This document shows positions 35,295 through 45,529 of a DNA stretch of 64,000 nucleotides, in pieces (position 1 is the stretch's first letter; the number at the start of each line of letters is the position of its first letter). The position numbers and the translations under genes are program-made. The stretch is taken from positions 86,489,256 to 86,553,255 of the forward strand of contig NW_026623056.1 in the NCBI RefSeq assembly GCF_023065955.2. The letters are read 5' to 3'. The notes below the pieces were generated by a model, which was not told where the DNA came from, searched no databases, and saw only the letters and a list, made by a program, of their open reading frames with translations. This DNA is from Ursus arctos (taxonomy: Eukaryota > Chordata > Mammalia > Carnivora > Ursidae).

Positions 35295-35505
35295 CCGGGG
35301 TGCCTGGGTGGCTCAGTCAGTGAAGCGTCTGCCTTCGGCTCAGGTCACGAGGTCTTGGGATCGAGTCCCGCATTGGGCTCCCTGCTCAGTGAGGAGCCTG
35401 CTTCCTCCGCTCCTCCCTGCTTGTGCTCTCTGTCGCTATCTCTGTCTCTCTCTCTCTCAAATAAATAAATAAAATATTTTTTAAAAAAATACAATTTAAT
35501 TTTAA
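35295..35505 (+). mobile_element. CAN SINE (SINEC)
   Basis: Complete element with a long A/T tail. A perfect 14-bp target-site duplication aaaatgaagcacaa flanks it at 35281-35294 and 35506-35519. First of four SINEs within 2.3 kb. Confidence 0.95.
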
Positions 35506-35664
35506 AAAATGAAGCACAATCTCATAAACAAAAATCACACACACATTTGGGAAGGCAAGTCACTATGAATGAAAGCTAACAGAAATAAGAAACAACTTTA
35601 GAATCCCAAGGACGTAGATGTTTCTATGATAGCAACCATGCGGAACTATGAATATGAAACATCT

Positions 35665-35862
35665 TATTTTTTTTAAGATTTTATTTATTTATTTGACAGA
35701 GAGAGACAGCCAATGAGAGAGGGAACACAAGCAGGGGGAGTGGGAGAGGAAGAAGCAGGCTCCCAGCGGAGGGGAGCCTGACATGGGGCTCGATCCCAGA
35801 ACGCTGGGATCACGCCCTGAGCCGAAGGCAGACGCTTAACGACTGCGCCACCCAGGCGCCCC
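35665..35862 (-). mobile_element. CAN SINE (antisense), bear-type
   Basis: Antisense copy with the bear-type wording (complement of 'gcgcagtcgttaagcgtctg' and 'ggcgtgatcccagcgttctg'). A perfect 16-bp duplication tgaatatgaaacatct lies at 35649-35664 and 35863-35878. Likely young. Confidence 0.95.
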
Positions 35863-36049
35863 TGAATATGAAACATCTAAAGAAGAAAGGATACACTTAC
35901 AATATGTGAATAAACAACAGGACCGTTGGGCATGAATTGGTAGAACCGGGTCAGGGGTGGGGGGGTTGGCAGAGAACAGAATGTCTAAAAATTAATAAGA
36001 TAACTGTTGAAAAAACTAATGGTAAGTGAAACCATAGATTACACTCTTC

Positions 36050-36238
36050 CATTTTTTTAAAGATTTTATTTATTTATTTGAGAGAGACAGCGTGCACAAA
36101 CGGCGGGAGGGGCAGAGGGAGAGGGAGAAGCAGGCTCCCCGCTGAGCAGGGAGCCCGATGTGGGGCTCCATCCCAGGACCCTGAGATCATGACCTGAGCT
36201 GAAGGCAGAAGTTTAACCAACTGAGCCACTCAGGCGCC
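36050..36238 (-). mobile_element. CAN SINE (antisense)
   Basis: Antisense copy with 'cactcaggcgccccc' head complement. The duplication ccatagattacactcttc (36032-36049) versus ccataggtcacactcttc (36239-36256) has two mismatches, so it is older than its neighbour at 35665. Confidence 0.94.
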
Positions 36239-36377
36239 CCCATAGGTCACACTCTTCAAGAGAGAATTAATAGATGGGAAGATACATCCAAAGAACTTCT
36301 CCAGAACACAGCAGAGAGAAAGACCCGAAAATACGACAAAGTGTGACAGATCTGGAGAAAAGAATGAGAAGGGCTAG

Positions 36378-36608
36378 CACACGGGTTGGCAAACTCCAGC
36401 CCAGGTGCCAACTCCAGCTGGCCACCTGTTCTCATAGTAAAGTTTTACTGGAACAACCCCACAGATCAGTTTATGTGTCACCCACGGCGTCTTCCATACT
36501 ACAAAGCAGTTAGGTACTTGTGACAGACGTTGTATGCCCTCCAAAGGCTAAAATATCTACTCTCTGGCCTTTTACAAGAAAAAAAAAATTGCCCCTGGTC
36601 TAATATAT
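36378..36608 (-). mobile_element. hAT-type non-autonomous DNA transposon fossil
   Basis: Ends form a terminal inverted repeat: 'cgggttggcaaactccagcc' at the left and 'aattgcccctggtc' at the right. The interior has 'agtaaagttttactggaaca', 'ttgtgacagacgttgtatgc' and 'aaaatatctactctctggcc'. A degraded 8-bp duplication (ctagcaca / ctaatata) fits the hAT superfamily. The exact family name is not certain. Confidence 0.75.
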
Positions 36609-36761
36609 ATATGACCATGAAACCAGAAGGAAAACATAAGAAAAAAGATGGGTCATAGTTAAAAGATAATGACTAAAATTTCCAGAACAATTTAAAACAT
36701 GAAGCCACACCGCGCGGAGAGTATAACGTGTTCCCAGCAGGATACGTAAAAAGAATCATGC

Positions 36762-37240
36762 TTGCTATGTAGTTTGAATTGTGTCCCTCAAAAAGGTATG
36801 TCCAGGTCCTTGTCCCCAGTACCTGTGAATGTGACTTCATTTGGAAGTAGGGTCTTTGCAAATGCAGTCAAGGTCAGGATCTTGAGTGAGGTCAATCCTT
36901 AATGTAAGAGGGGCCCTCAAGGCAATGGCTGGTGTCCCTACAAGAGGAAAAGGGGAGAGAGAGACAGAGAAAGGGGTTGGGTGTCCATGGGACAGACACA
37001 GGGAAGAAGCCACGTGAAGACAGAGACAGAGATTGGAGAGGAGCTACCACAAGCCAAGGGACAGCCGGAGCCGAGAAGCTGCAAGAGACCCTTCTTGAGA
37101 GCCTTTGGAGGCAGCGCGGTCCTGTCTATGTCAAGCCTGGATTTCAGACCTCTGGCCTCCACAGCGTTGAGAGAACAAGCTTCTGTTTGAGTCACCAGGT
37201 TTGTGGCAATTCATGATGGCAGCCCTGGGCACCGAACACA
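36762..37240 (+). mobile_element. ERVL-MaLR-type solo LTR
   Basis: Forward copy of the LTR group also at 4396, 33069 and 43093: 'tgtagtttgaattgtgtccc', 'acttcatttggaagtagggt', 'ctttgcaaatgcagtcaagg', 'gaagacagagacagagattg', 'ccacaagccaagggacagcc' and 'gtttgtggcaattcatgatg'. Full length without internal genes. Confidence 0.88.
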
Positions 37241-37329
37241 GATTTTGTTTAGTTGGGTCGAATAAAGACGACTCCACGTGTGTTGTCATTCTCCACACCA
37301 AGAGATGTTAATTATCTTCCATCCTCTTG

Positions 37330-37528
37330 GGGCTTGTGGGTGGCTCAGTTGGTGAAGCGTCTGCCCTTGGCTCAGGTCATGATCCTGGGGTCCTGGGATC
37401 GAGCCCCACGTCGGGCTCCACACTCAACGGGGAGTCTGCTTCTCCCCCTGCCCCACCTCTGCTCAGGCTCTCTCACTCTCTCTCTCTCTCTCTCTCTCTC
37501 ATAAATAAATAAATAAAAGCTTCAAAAA
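37330..37528 (+). mobile_element. CAN SINE (SINEC)
   Basis: Complete element with a (TC)n stretch and an '(aaat)n' tail. A 20-bp duplication begins aattatcttcc at 37310-37329 and 37529-37548, differing at two bases. Confidence 0.94.
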
Positions 37529-37548
37529 AATTATCTTCCGCCCTCTTG

Positions 37549-39555
37549 AAGCTGGGTTGGCCCATGACTGTTTAAACCGACAGAGTTTGGAAGAAGCCTG
37601 AGACCTCAGCAGCCCTGGCAGATTCTGCTTTTACACCTTCGGGAGCCTTGAGCTGCCTCCCGGGATGTACCAGTACCTAGCCCTGCTGACAAAAGCACTC
37701 GGAGAAGCCAGAGGAGAGAGAGGGTTCCGGGACTCCGTGGAAAAAGAGAGAAATGCCCAGCCACCCAGATGTGAGCTGGCCCAGCTTTCTAGACGTCCCT
37801 GCCACCCAACACTCTGGAGCCAGCCTCCAGCTTCGTCTCCCTCCTGTCCCACCCCAGGGCCTGGTTCCGAGGTCTAGAGCCCCTAGAACCTTCTCAATCC
37901 CAGGGCCCTCGCCCAGAGGCAGCTCAGCCTCAACCAGTCCTGCAAGGGGATCCTGTCAGGTGGTTGAGCCATCTTGGATGTCCCAGCCCAGTTGAGGGGC
38001 GAGAGGATTGCAGCCCCAGGATGATCACATTCAGCTGAAGAACCACCCAGCTGATCCCCGGTCAACTCGCAGAATCACAAGCAGACGAGGCATTGACAAC
38101 TCGAGAAAGATGTCCTTCCAGATACAGGTCCTGCAGGCAAAACCAAGTAGAGATGAATGGCGGGTTCTTGGTTCCCGTTCCCGTAGACGAGCTGATAATA
38201 ATAAATTCTTTAGACAGGTATGAGTAGGAGATTTACAGAGCATCCAGACAATAGTTAACTCTTAGGTCTTAGTATCTATGACTCTAATTTTGTTAACCAC
38301 ACACAAGGAGCGCTGCTTCTTTTCCCTCTTCTTCACCTTGTTCTACACCTGTGTAAATAAAACTATGAATCAAATAAAACAAAATCTCAAGTTAATGAAT
38401 ATGGAATTGAAAAAAATCATAAAAACAAACCCATGTGGTTAACTGTGTGCCTTGGGGCCAGAAACTTGACCACCAGGTGGAACTGTAGAAACAAACAGCA
38501 TCTCATTTATGGGTAATCATGGACATCTCACGCCATAAAGAGAAAAGCACATCATATCAGAGAGAAACAAACTAAAATGGGGTCAGCAAAATCAAGGGAA
38601 TCTTGCAACTTTCCTGTAAGTTACTAACTCCCAAGCGAAAACAACTTGATCCCAGACTTCTGTGATGCTGCTTTTTGGAAATTTGTCAGGACCTTTGTGG
38701 ATGTGACAAATTCGCTGTTTTTCTACCATGCACAGACTAACTGTAATCTCAGTAGCGTTGGTAGTTTTGTGGAATATGTTTCCCTTTAAATTCCTGTTGT
38801 ATCTCCTATGATGATCTCGTCCTTCTAACCCCCAGACGGTCTTGCAGATCTGTTTCAAGTAAGCTTCATTTCTAAATGCTTTTGTCTCAAAAATCTTCCA
38901 TTTACAGAAGGCCTGGCCTCAGGGAGGATAAGTAGTCTAGAAAGCAGGAGTAGGACCTGAAAGGAAAATAGGAGTGAGCATCTATGTGCTGGACAGCCAC
39001 ATCCCCCCCACTCACCTCCCAGAACACTGGGTATGAGGTGTCTTTTCTCCAGGCAAGAAATCGGAGGATTTGTCCCTGAAGAAGCTAAACAGGTCCAGTG
39101 AAAAGACACAGATATTAATAATTGGGGCCCCCAATGAGAAAACCAGATAACCTCTCAATCACCCTACATGAAGCCCCACTACTCACACATCCCATCTAAA
39201 TCCACAGGGCTTCCAATCAGAGTTCTTCTCTGACATACAGACAAACCAGGATCTCTTCCTTTTGTTTGTTTGTTTGTTTGTTTTTGTTCTCTATGTTTTC
39301 CTCTGTTCTGTTATTTTGTTTTATTCTGTTTTATCATAGAAGACACCATCATCTAATATCATGTTAGAGACTTTTTTCCTAGCATTCTAACATGAGATGG
39401 CAGGAAACAGGAAAAAAAGACAAATGTGGGAGCAGAAGAAAATGTCAAGAATTTATATAGCAAAATGCTCCAAGAGAATACAGTGCATCTGTAAAACAAG
39501 AATAGGGTGACAGAAACTAGGGCACAGCCAGAGAACAAGAATGAGGTCCCAGAAA
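37549..39555. other. Unique sequence, no gene seen
   Basis: Non-coding DNA, AT-rich from 38220 onward, with a (TTTG)5-type run near 39261-39284. A CTCF-like motif at 38467-38485 is listed separately. No exon is supported. Confidence 0.45.
38467..38485 (+). promoter_or_regulatory. Possible CTCF-binding motif
   Basis: TGACCACCAGGTGGAACTG resembles the 19-bp CTCF consensus around its CCACCAG-GGG core. One of several near matches expected by chance in 64 kb, but this one is in unique, repeat-free DNA. Occupancy is unknown. Confidence 0.35.
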
Positions 39556-39771
39556 GTAATGATGTATTAACTAAAATGAAAAATTCAAGAGTTGGATGAA
39601 GGGAGTTGAAAAAATTTTCCAGAAGGTTGAATAAGATGTCAAAGAGATAAATAAGAGAAGAAAGGATGAAAGAAAATCAGAAAACAAATGCAGAAGTCAA
39701 CGCCCAACAACAGTAGTTCTGTAGAAGACAGATAACAGAGAGCAAGAGATCATCACAGAAAGAATGCCCAT

Positions 39772-39993
39772 GGGGCGCCTAGGTGGCTCAGTGGGTTAAG
39801 TGTCCGACTCTTGATTTCAGCTCAGGTCATGATCTCAGGGTCGTGGGTTCGAGCCCCAAGATGGGCTCTGTGCTCAGCATGGAGTCTGCACGAGATTCTC
39901 CCTCTCCCTCTGCCCCCCTCCCTCGCTTGCTCGCTCTCTCTAAAAAATAAACAAATAAATAAAATCTTTTTTTTAAAAAAAGTTTGTAGACCT

Positions 39994-40037
<44 letters not shown>
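39772..40037 (+). mobile_element. CAN SINE with expanded GAAA tail
   Basis: SINE head 'ggggcgcctaggtggctcag' and the 'gactcttgatttcagctcag' subtype. The A-rich tail runs through 'cctagaaagaaag' into a GAAA microsatellite. The duplicated flank agaaagaatgccca (about 39758-39771) reappears as agaaagaataccca right after the microsatellite, so the GAAA array grew between tail and duplication. Confidence 0.85.

Positions 40038-40048
<11 letters not shown>
39994..40048. repeat. (GAAA)n microsatellite
   Basis: About 13 uninterrupted GAAA tetramers, seeded from a SINE tail. Likely polymorphic in length. Confidence 0.97.
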
Positions 40049-40441
40049 ATACCCACAACAACTGTCATCACCAAAGAGCACGATTTTCCAGATTGAACAG
40101 CCCAGAGAGTATCCAGCACAATGAAAAGGTGGGGGAGCCTTCACCAAATATTTTTTAAAAAAATTTTTTAACTTTCAGAGGGGAAAAAATAGTACAATTT
40201 TTAGGGAATTAGGATGACATCAACTTCTCAACAGCAACATTAGAAGCTGGTAGACAGTAAAGTAAGGCACACACGATTCTGAAGAAAAATTTCCAATAAC
40301 TAACAACTCAAGAAGGAGGGAAGAATGAAGACACAAATAATGTGAAATCTTAAAAATGTGTCCTCCCATGCATCCTTTCTCAGGAAGCTAATTAGGGTGT
40401 GCTTTACTCAGTGAGAAACAAGCCAAGTAAGCCAAAGGGAT

Positions 40442-40460
40442 GGGGGTGGACAGAGGGAGC

Positions 40461-40492
<32 letters not shown>

Positions 40493-40801
40493 AAGAGAGA
40501 GGAGACAGAGAGGAAGAGAGAGAGAGAAGGAGGAGGAGGGGGAAGAGAGAAGGAGAGAGAGAGAAGGAGGAGGAGGGGGAAGAGAGAAAGAGAGAGAGAG
40601 GAGGAGGAGGAGGGGGAAGAGAGAAGGAGAGAGAGAGAAGGAGGACGAGGGGGAAGAGAGAAGGAGAGAGAGAGAAGGGGAAAGAGAGACAGGGAGGGAG
40701 AGAGAGGCAGAGGGAGAGGGAGAGAGAAAGAGAGGGTGAGAGGAAGAGAGAGAGAAAGAGGAAGAGAGACAGAGAGGAAGAGAGAAGGGAGAGGGAGAGA
40801 G
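40442..40801. repeat. Polypurine (GA-rich) tract with a 37-bp tandem array
   Basis: About 360 bp are more than 95% purine on the + strand. Inside, a 37-bp unit starting 'gaaggaggaggaggggg' recurs with exact period at 40526, 40563, 40600 and 40637. Mirror-symmetric purine tracts of this length can adopt triplex (H-DNA) structures in general; whether this one does is inference. Long charged or serine/leucine-rich open frames on both strands here are artefacts of the repeat. Confidence 0.95.
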
Positions 40802-41094
40802 TGAATTCACACATGGAGACACAGGGTGTCAGAGCCCAGTAGGGTTTGATGAGAAACAAGGTTTTATATGGCTTCAAAGACGCTCCCTCACAAATACTTA
40901 TTAATTACAAAGCGAATAGGATTCATTTACAGCAGAGAAGCCTTAATCAAATGATTATAATCAAATCATTATAAATAAATGATTGTATCGCCTTAATCAA
41001 ACGACCAAATTGAAAGTCAATGGGCAATGAAAGTCATGTACCCCTGGGTGGGATGCAAGGAGCACTCGGCCCTCGTGCGGAAGACACGCTGCCT

Positions 41095-41426
41095 GGACCT
41101 AATCATGAAAAACAACAGAGAGAAAGGCTGAGAAACTGTTTCAGATTAAAGGACACTAATGAGACATGACAGCTAAACGCAACACATGATCCTGGATTAG
41201 ATCCTGAACCCGGGGGGGGGGGTTTTATAAAGAACGTTATTGGGAAAACTGATGAAATATGAATATAAACTCTGGATTAAAAAATAGTACCAGCGTTACA
41301 ACAATAAACTTCCTAGTTTTAATAATTGTATTGAGGTTATGGAAGGGCTCATTCTTGTTCTTAGAAAATGCACGCTTGAGTATTTGGGGGTAAAAGGGCA
41401 TAATGTTTCCAATTTATTTTCAAATG

Positions 41427-41468
<42 letters not shown>

Positions 41469-41600
41469 TAATCAAAGAGGAGGAGATGTAAACAATTGGT
41501 GCTTCTAAGTAAAGGGCCTATGAGGGCTTCTCATAGGATTCCTGTAACACTTCCGTAAGCTTGCAATTCTGTAACAAGTAAAAGTTACAAAAAGTCTCAT
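41095..41600 (+). mobile_element. L1M 3' UTR (LINE-1 fossil)
   Basis: Order fits the L1MB/L1MC 3' end: 'gaaaggctgagaaactgttt', 'gacactaatgagacatgaca', 'atcctggattagatcctgaa', 'cttcctagttttaataattg', 'tattgaggttatggaagggc' and 'cttgcaattctgtaacaagt'. It holds a G11 run (about 41212-41222) and a (GA)n microsatellite. Confidence 0.85.
41431..41464. repeat. (GA)n microsatellite
   Basis: Perfect GA dinucleotide run of about 17 units within an L1M 3' UTR, at a point where that family naturally carries GA-rich sequence. Confidence 0.95.
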
Positions 41601-41814
41601 TCATTTCATTCGGAGTTCATCTCCCTTCAAGTTGCATTTTATGGCTAAAACTGTAGCTTTACTAACGGAATAAGCAGACTAAAATGTGTTACCTATTAAA
41701 AAAAGAGTAAAATGAAATGTATTAACTACACTGGAATTAAAATTTAAAAACTTAATAACAATAAATAAATAAAATGCAAAGTACCTGAGAGGTTAAATAG
41801 CATCTACTCAGATG

Positions 41815-41940
41815 TAGGCTGCGGGCTAATCGACTTCCCTGTGCCTCACTTTTCACATCTGTAAAATGGTCTAATAACAGTACCTATTAGTTTAGATAAT
41901 AGGTTTTGGGGATCAAGTAAGGTGAAATGTGCAGCACCCA
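41815..41940 (+). mobile_element. MIR SINE fragment
   Basis: 'cttccctgtgcctcactttt', 'cacatctgtaaaatggtcta', 'ataacagtacctattagttt' and 'gatcaagtaaggtgaaatgt' match the MIR core in order. Truncated at both ends. Confidence 0.78.
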
Positions 41941-42095
41941 TACCACCTCGTGAGAAAGCTCACTCCAAGAAGCACACCCCATAGACATAACTCCGCCCTG
42001 GCTCTGGTATCTCAGAGCTCAGCGAGCAAAGTGATCCTCTGTGTCTTATTCATGCAGTTGTTCCTTCTACATGCCTGATATTAAGAATCTTATAC

Positions 42096-42296
42096 GGGGG
42101 CGCCTGGGTGGCTTAGTTGGTTAAGTGCCTGCCTTTGGCTCAGGTCATGATCTCAGGGTCCTGGGATCGAGCCCCACATTGGGCTCCTTGCTCAGCAGGG
42201 AGCCTGCTTCTCCCTCTCCTTCCAGTTTGTGCTCTCTGTCCCTATCTCTGTCACTCTCTCTCAAATAAATAAATAAAATCTTAAAAAAAAAAAAAA
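42096..42296 (+). mobile_element. CAN SINE (SINEC)
   Basis: Complete copy with a long poly-A tail. Duplication aagaatcttatac (42083-42095) and aagaatcctatac (42297-42309), one mismatch. Confidence 0.95.
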
Positions 42297-42309
42297 AGAA
42301 TCCTATACA

Positions 42310-43092
42310 GCAAGAAGGTGACAAGAGCCCCATGTAGCTCTGACATGTCCCATTAGTTCCTTTCCCCCCATTTATTTCTTTACATTTCAGAAGCGTCTCC
42401 AAGCAGCCATATATACAGAGAACAAAGGCAAGCTTCTCGGCATGTCTCTCTCTAAACACAATACAAAGGAGCAGGTGGCAGGGGCGGGCGGGGTGGGGGG
42501 AGACTAAGAGGCACATCCCTCAGTCACTGGGCTTCTGAAAACACGCACCTGAGACATTCACCTGGCGGTCTGCAGACATGAGCCTCGAATAAAGGAAATG
42601 CCATATTTGACTTCTATTTCTCTTTATGAAAAAGTATCAGAGCAAACTTTGTACTAAGAACGACTACAAAGGCTGGATAAGAGACAAGAGGCAACTGTCT
42701 GAGTACACAGAGAGCAACCCAGACACCGGCCGGCTTGATCCTGCGGAGATCCTGAAGCACAGGGAAATGCAGTGGGGTAGAAGCCAGACTGGCCCCTACT
42801 TTCTCCCTTGGAACCTTCCAGCTCAAAGCACGGGCTACGCATGATGAGTGAAGAGCGTTGGCTTGACGTTTGCATCAGTCTCATTAAGCTGGGAAGACAA
42901 AACTAATCGGGTTTAGGACTGCCAAGACAGCTAGTACTTGAGGTGCAAAAATCCCAGGAAAAAGAAGGACAGCGGAGATAGGAGCTTGACATTCTACACG
43001 GCTCTTGCTTGCGGTGTGTGCTGCCCGGAGCTGACACACAGATCAGGAAGTGGCTTGTAAAGAGGTTAACCATCTAAGCAGAACTGTCGATA
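42310..43092. other. Unique sequence, no gene seen
   Basis: Non-coding DNA between a SINE and a MaLR LTR. No open frame with a recognisable product, no other repeats seen. Confidence 0.45.
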
Positions 43093-43497
43093 GTCTTGTG
43101 GATTAAATACCGTACCCCCCAAAATCATGTCTCCCCAGAACCTCCCCAAGGAACCTTGTTTGGACAGGTAGTTCAGTAAGTATCTTGGGATGAAAGTATC
43201 CTGCTTTAGAGCGAGCCCTAAATCCAATGACAGGTGTCCTCAGCAGAAGAGACAAGGACACAGGGCAAGGCTGCGTGACAGCGGAGGCAGAGACTGGAGG
43301 GACCCGAGCACAAGCCAAGGAACACCTGGGGTCACCCGAAGCTAGAAGAGGCAAGAAAGGATCTTCCCCAGAACCCTCAGAGTGAGTGTGGCCCGATGGC
43401 CCTTGATTCCTGGCCCCCAGCACTGGGAGAGAAGACATTTCTGTTGCTTAAGCCCAAGAGTGGGCGATTCGTTACAGCAGCCCCAGGAACCTCGCGA
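43093..43497 (+). mobile_element. ERVL-MaLR-type solo LTR
   Basis: Forward copy: 'ggattaaataccgtaccccc', 'gccctaaatccaatgacagg', 'gacaaggacacagggcaagg', 'agcggaggcagagactggag', 'cacaagccaaggaacacctg' and 'ttctgttgcttaagcccaag'. Terminal 'gttacagcagccccaggaac' agrees with the family end. More decayed than the copy at 36762. Confidence 0.82.
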
Positions 43498-43779
43498 GCA
43501 AGGGAAAGCAGGTTCGGCCTCAACTCTGGACTAGACCTTCTCAAGGACGAACAGTAGAGAAAAGTCTATATGAAACGTGCAGAACACAGCGGAGGGATCG
43601 AACGTAGGTTCACGCAGCGGGGAAGACATGATGGGGAGGATGGGGAGAAGCAATATTGGAAGACACACCAGCTAAGAAGTCTCCCAAACGGTCAAAAGAC
43701 ATCGAAGCAGGATAAACACAAAGACAATTATTTGTGGGCAAAGCAGTCAAACTGATAAAAACCAAAGACCGACAAGCTG

Positions 43780-44062
43780 GAGAGAAAAACCATCACATTC
43801 AAAGGAGCAACAATTACGCTGACCACCGGGTTTCCAACAGGAACAACAGAAGTCAAGATACCAAAATAGAAAGAACCCTATTTAATCTGGGGAAAAAACA
43901 GCATCTATGAAAACCCTGCAGCAAACATCATATGTAAAGGTGAAATATTGCAAGTTTTCCCCTGGAGACCAGGAATAAGGGAAGGACGTCTATTCTAAGC
44001 ACTCCTCTTCAAAACTGTATTAGAGGTCTAGTCACCACAACAAGGCAATAGATAAATAAAGT
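43780..44062 (+). mobile_element. L1 ORF2 fragment
   Basis: 'aaaaccctgcagcaaacatc', 'tatgtaaaggtgaaatattg', 'agaccaggaataagggaagg' and 'ctgtattagaggtctagtca' match the reverse-transcriptase region of L1 ORF2 in order. Multiple frame breaks; it cannot encode an enzyme. The part before 43890 is less certain. Confidence 0.75.
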
Positions 44063-44075
44063 AAAAGATACCATG

Positions 44076-44234
44076 GGCATTTGCCTTCGGCTCAGGGTGT
44101 GATCCCAGGGTCCCAGGATCGAGCCCCGCTCCCACTCCCCCTGCTTGTGTTCCCTCTCTCGCTGCCTGTCTCTCTCTCTGTCAAATAAATAAATAAAATC
44201 TTTTAAAAAAATAAATAAAAAATACATAAAAAAT
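44076..44234 (+). mobile_element. CAN SINE lacking head and part of the body
   Basis: Starts directly at 'gcatttgccttcggctcagg' without the tRNA-derived head. It jumps from 'gatcgagccccgc' to 'tcccactccccctgcttgtg', losing about 30 bp of body. Flanking duplication aaaagataccatg (44063-44075) and aaaagatatcatg (44235-44247) shows it inserted in this 5'-truncated state or was trimmed soon after. It sits inside L1 DNA. Confidence 0.9.
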
Positions 44235-44247
44235 AAAAGATATCATG

Positions 44248-44610
44248 ATTGTAAAGCATGAAATAAAAATATAACTATTTGCAGGCAACATGGCCCATTC
44301 TTTGGGCAACTGAGGAAGTGCTCTGTCACCTGTCCCTGAGGCAGGTCGCAGGCATGGGCTGGCATGCCCCTGCAGGATGGCCCTTGACTGTGGGCTCAAC
44401 CGGCAGCCCCCTGGGAGGAGAGACGGCTGGCTCCATCACCTGGGGCCCCCGCAGGGTCCATGGGCCTAGTGGCTGGCGGGAGGGGGAGCAGGCAGCTGAT
44501 GGGCCCCACGCGGGCTCACTGAGTCACATGATGGGGCCCTTGGGCACCTCTGAGGGTCTGTACTCACCCTGAAAGCACGTGCATCCCCAGGGGGGAAAGT
44601 GATATTAAAT

Positions 44611-44662
<52 letters not shown>

Positions 44663-45068
44663 AAACATGGTGACAGATTGAAAGACCACAGGAAAAAGAA
44701 AAAAGGTTTATAGTTTATTACCTTCAGTGTCAATTTTTCCTGCTTTCTGAATGAGAGGCCTCACGTTTTTATTGTGCGCTGGGCCCCGCAAATCTTGTAG
44801 ATGGCCCTGCTTCCCTTTATTCCTCAAGGCACAGCTTAGACCAGCTGAAGCCTCAGAGATAACAGAAGGGGAAGGGGGAGGCTACGCCAAAGGGAACACA
44901 CACGCGGGACTGTCCTCTTGAGAAGGTCAGAAGGTAACAGCTGCACCGGTCTATCTGCAGCCCCTGCTTTGGTCTCTAACGTACTCGTGAAATCCTGCCC
45001 AGGGGCCAAACGTGAGCAGGCTGAACGATACATGCTCTCCTTTAGATGTATCTTTAAATTTGCAAAGA
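44248..45068. other. Mostly unique sequence with a CA microsatellite, no gene seen
   Basis: Unique DNA with moderately GC-rich sequence at 44290-44560. Open frames there (44279-44572) have no domain. The CA repeat is listed separately. Confidence 0.45.
44614..44661. repeat. (CA)n microsatellite
   Basis: About 23 perfect CA dinucleotides; likely polymorphic. Confidence 0.97.
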
Positions 45069-45085
45069 GCTTGGTATGTATTTCT

Positions 45086-45245
45086 TTTTTTTAAAGATTT
45101 TATTTGTTCACTTGAGAGAGAGAGAGAGGAGCAAAGGGAGAGGGATAAGCAGACTCCCTGCTGAACACAGAGCCCGACATGGGGCTGGATCCCACGGCCC
45201 TGAGATCATGACCTGAGCCAAAATCAAGAGTCACCCAGGCACCCC
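45086..45245 (-). mobile_element. CAN SINE (antisense, head-truncated)
   Basis: Antisense SINE with a shortened head ('caagagtcacccaggcacccc') missing about 20 bp compared with full copies. Duplication gcttggtatgtatttct (45069-45085) versus agtttggtacgtatttct (45246-45263). Confidence 0.93.
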
Positions 45246-45295
45246 AGTTTGGTACGTATTTCTAAAAGATACGAACTCTTTCGAAAATGTATTGG

Positions 45296-45514
45296 GGGAC
45301 GCCTGGGTGGCATAGCGGTTAAGCGTCTGCCTTCGGCTCAGGGCGTGATCCCGGCGTTATGGGATCGAGCCCCACATCAGGCTCCTCCACTATGAGCCTG
45401 CTTCTTCCTCTCCCACTCCCCCTGCCTGTGTTCCCTCTCTCGCTGGCTGTCTCTATCTCTGTCAAATAAATAAATAAAATCTTTAAAAATAAAATAAATA
45501 AAATAAAATAAAAA
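45296..45514 (+). mobile_element. CAN SINE, bear-type
   Basis: Contains 'gcatagcggttaagcgtctg', 'ggcgtgatcccggcgttatg' and 'ctccactatgagcctgcttc', wording I associate with ursid SINEs. A perfect 13-bp duplication gaaaatgtattgg at 45283-45295 and 45515-45527. Likely one of the youngest copies in the window. Confidence 0.95.
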
Positions 45515-45529
45515 GAAAATGTATTGGTA

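Larger units (their letters stand above)
39560..40400 (+). mobile_element. L1M/HAL1-like LINE fragment, interrupted by a CAN SINE
   Basis: Flanks of the SINE at 39772 read as old L1 DNA: 'agatcatcacagaaagaatg', 'cacgattttccagattgaac', 'taactttcagaggggaaaaa', 'caacttctcaacagcaacat' and 'ttctgaagaaaaatttccaa'. No ORF is intact. The subfamily is unclear. Confidence 0.6.

Noticed and set aside
40388..40877. Overlapping 140-157-codon open frames rich in Glu/Arg or Ser/Leu
   Set aside because: Produced by the polypurine/polypyrimidine repeat; no unique sequence.
43890..44045. Possible active LINE-1 reverse transcriptase
   Set aside because: Only a short decayed ORF2 piece with frame breaks; no endonuclease or catalytic core.
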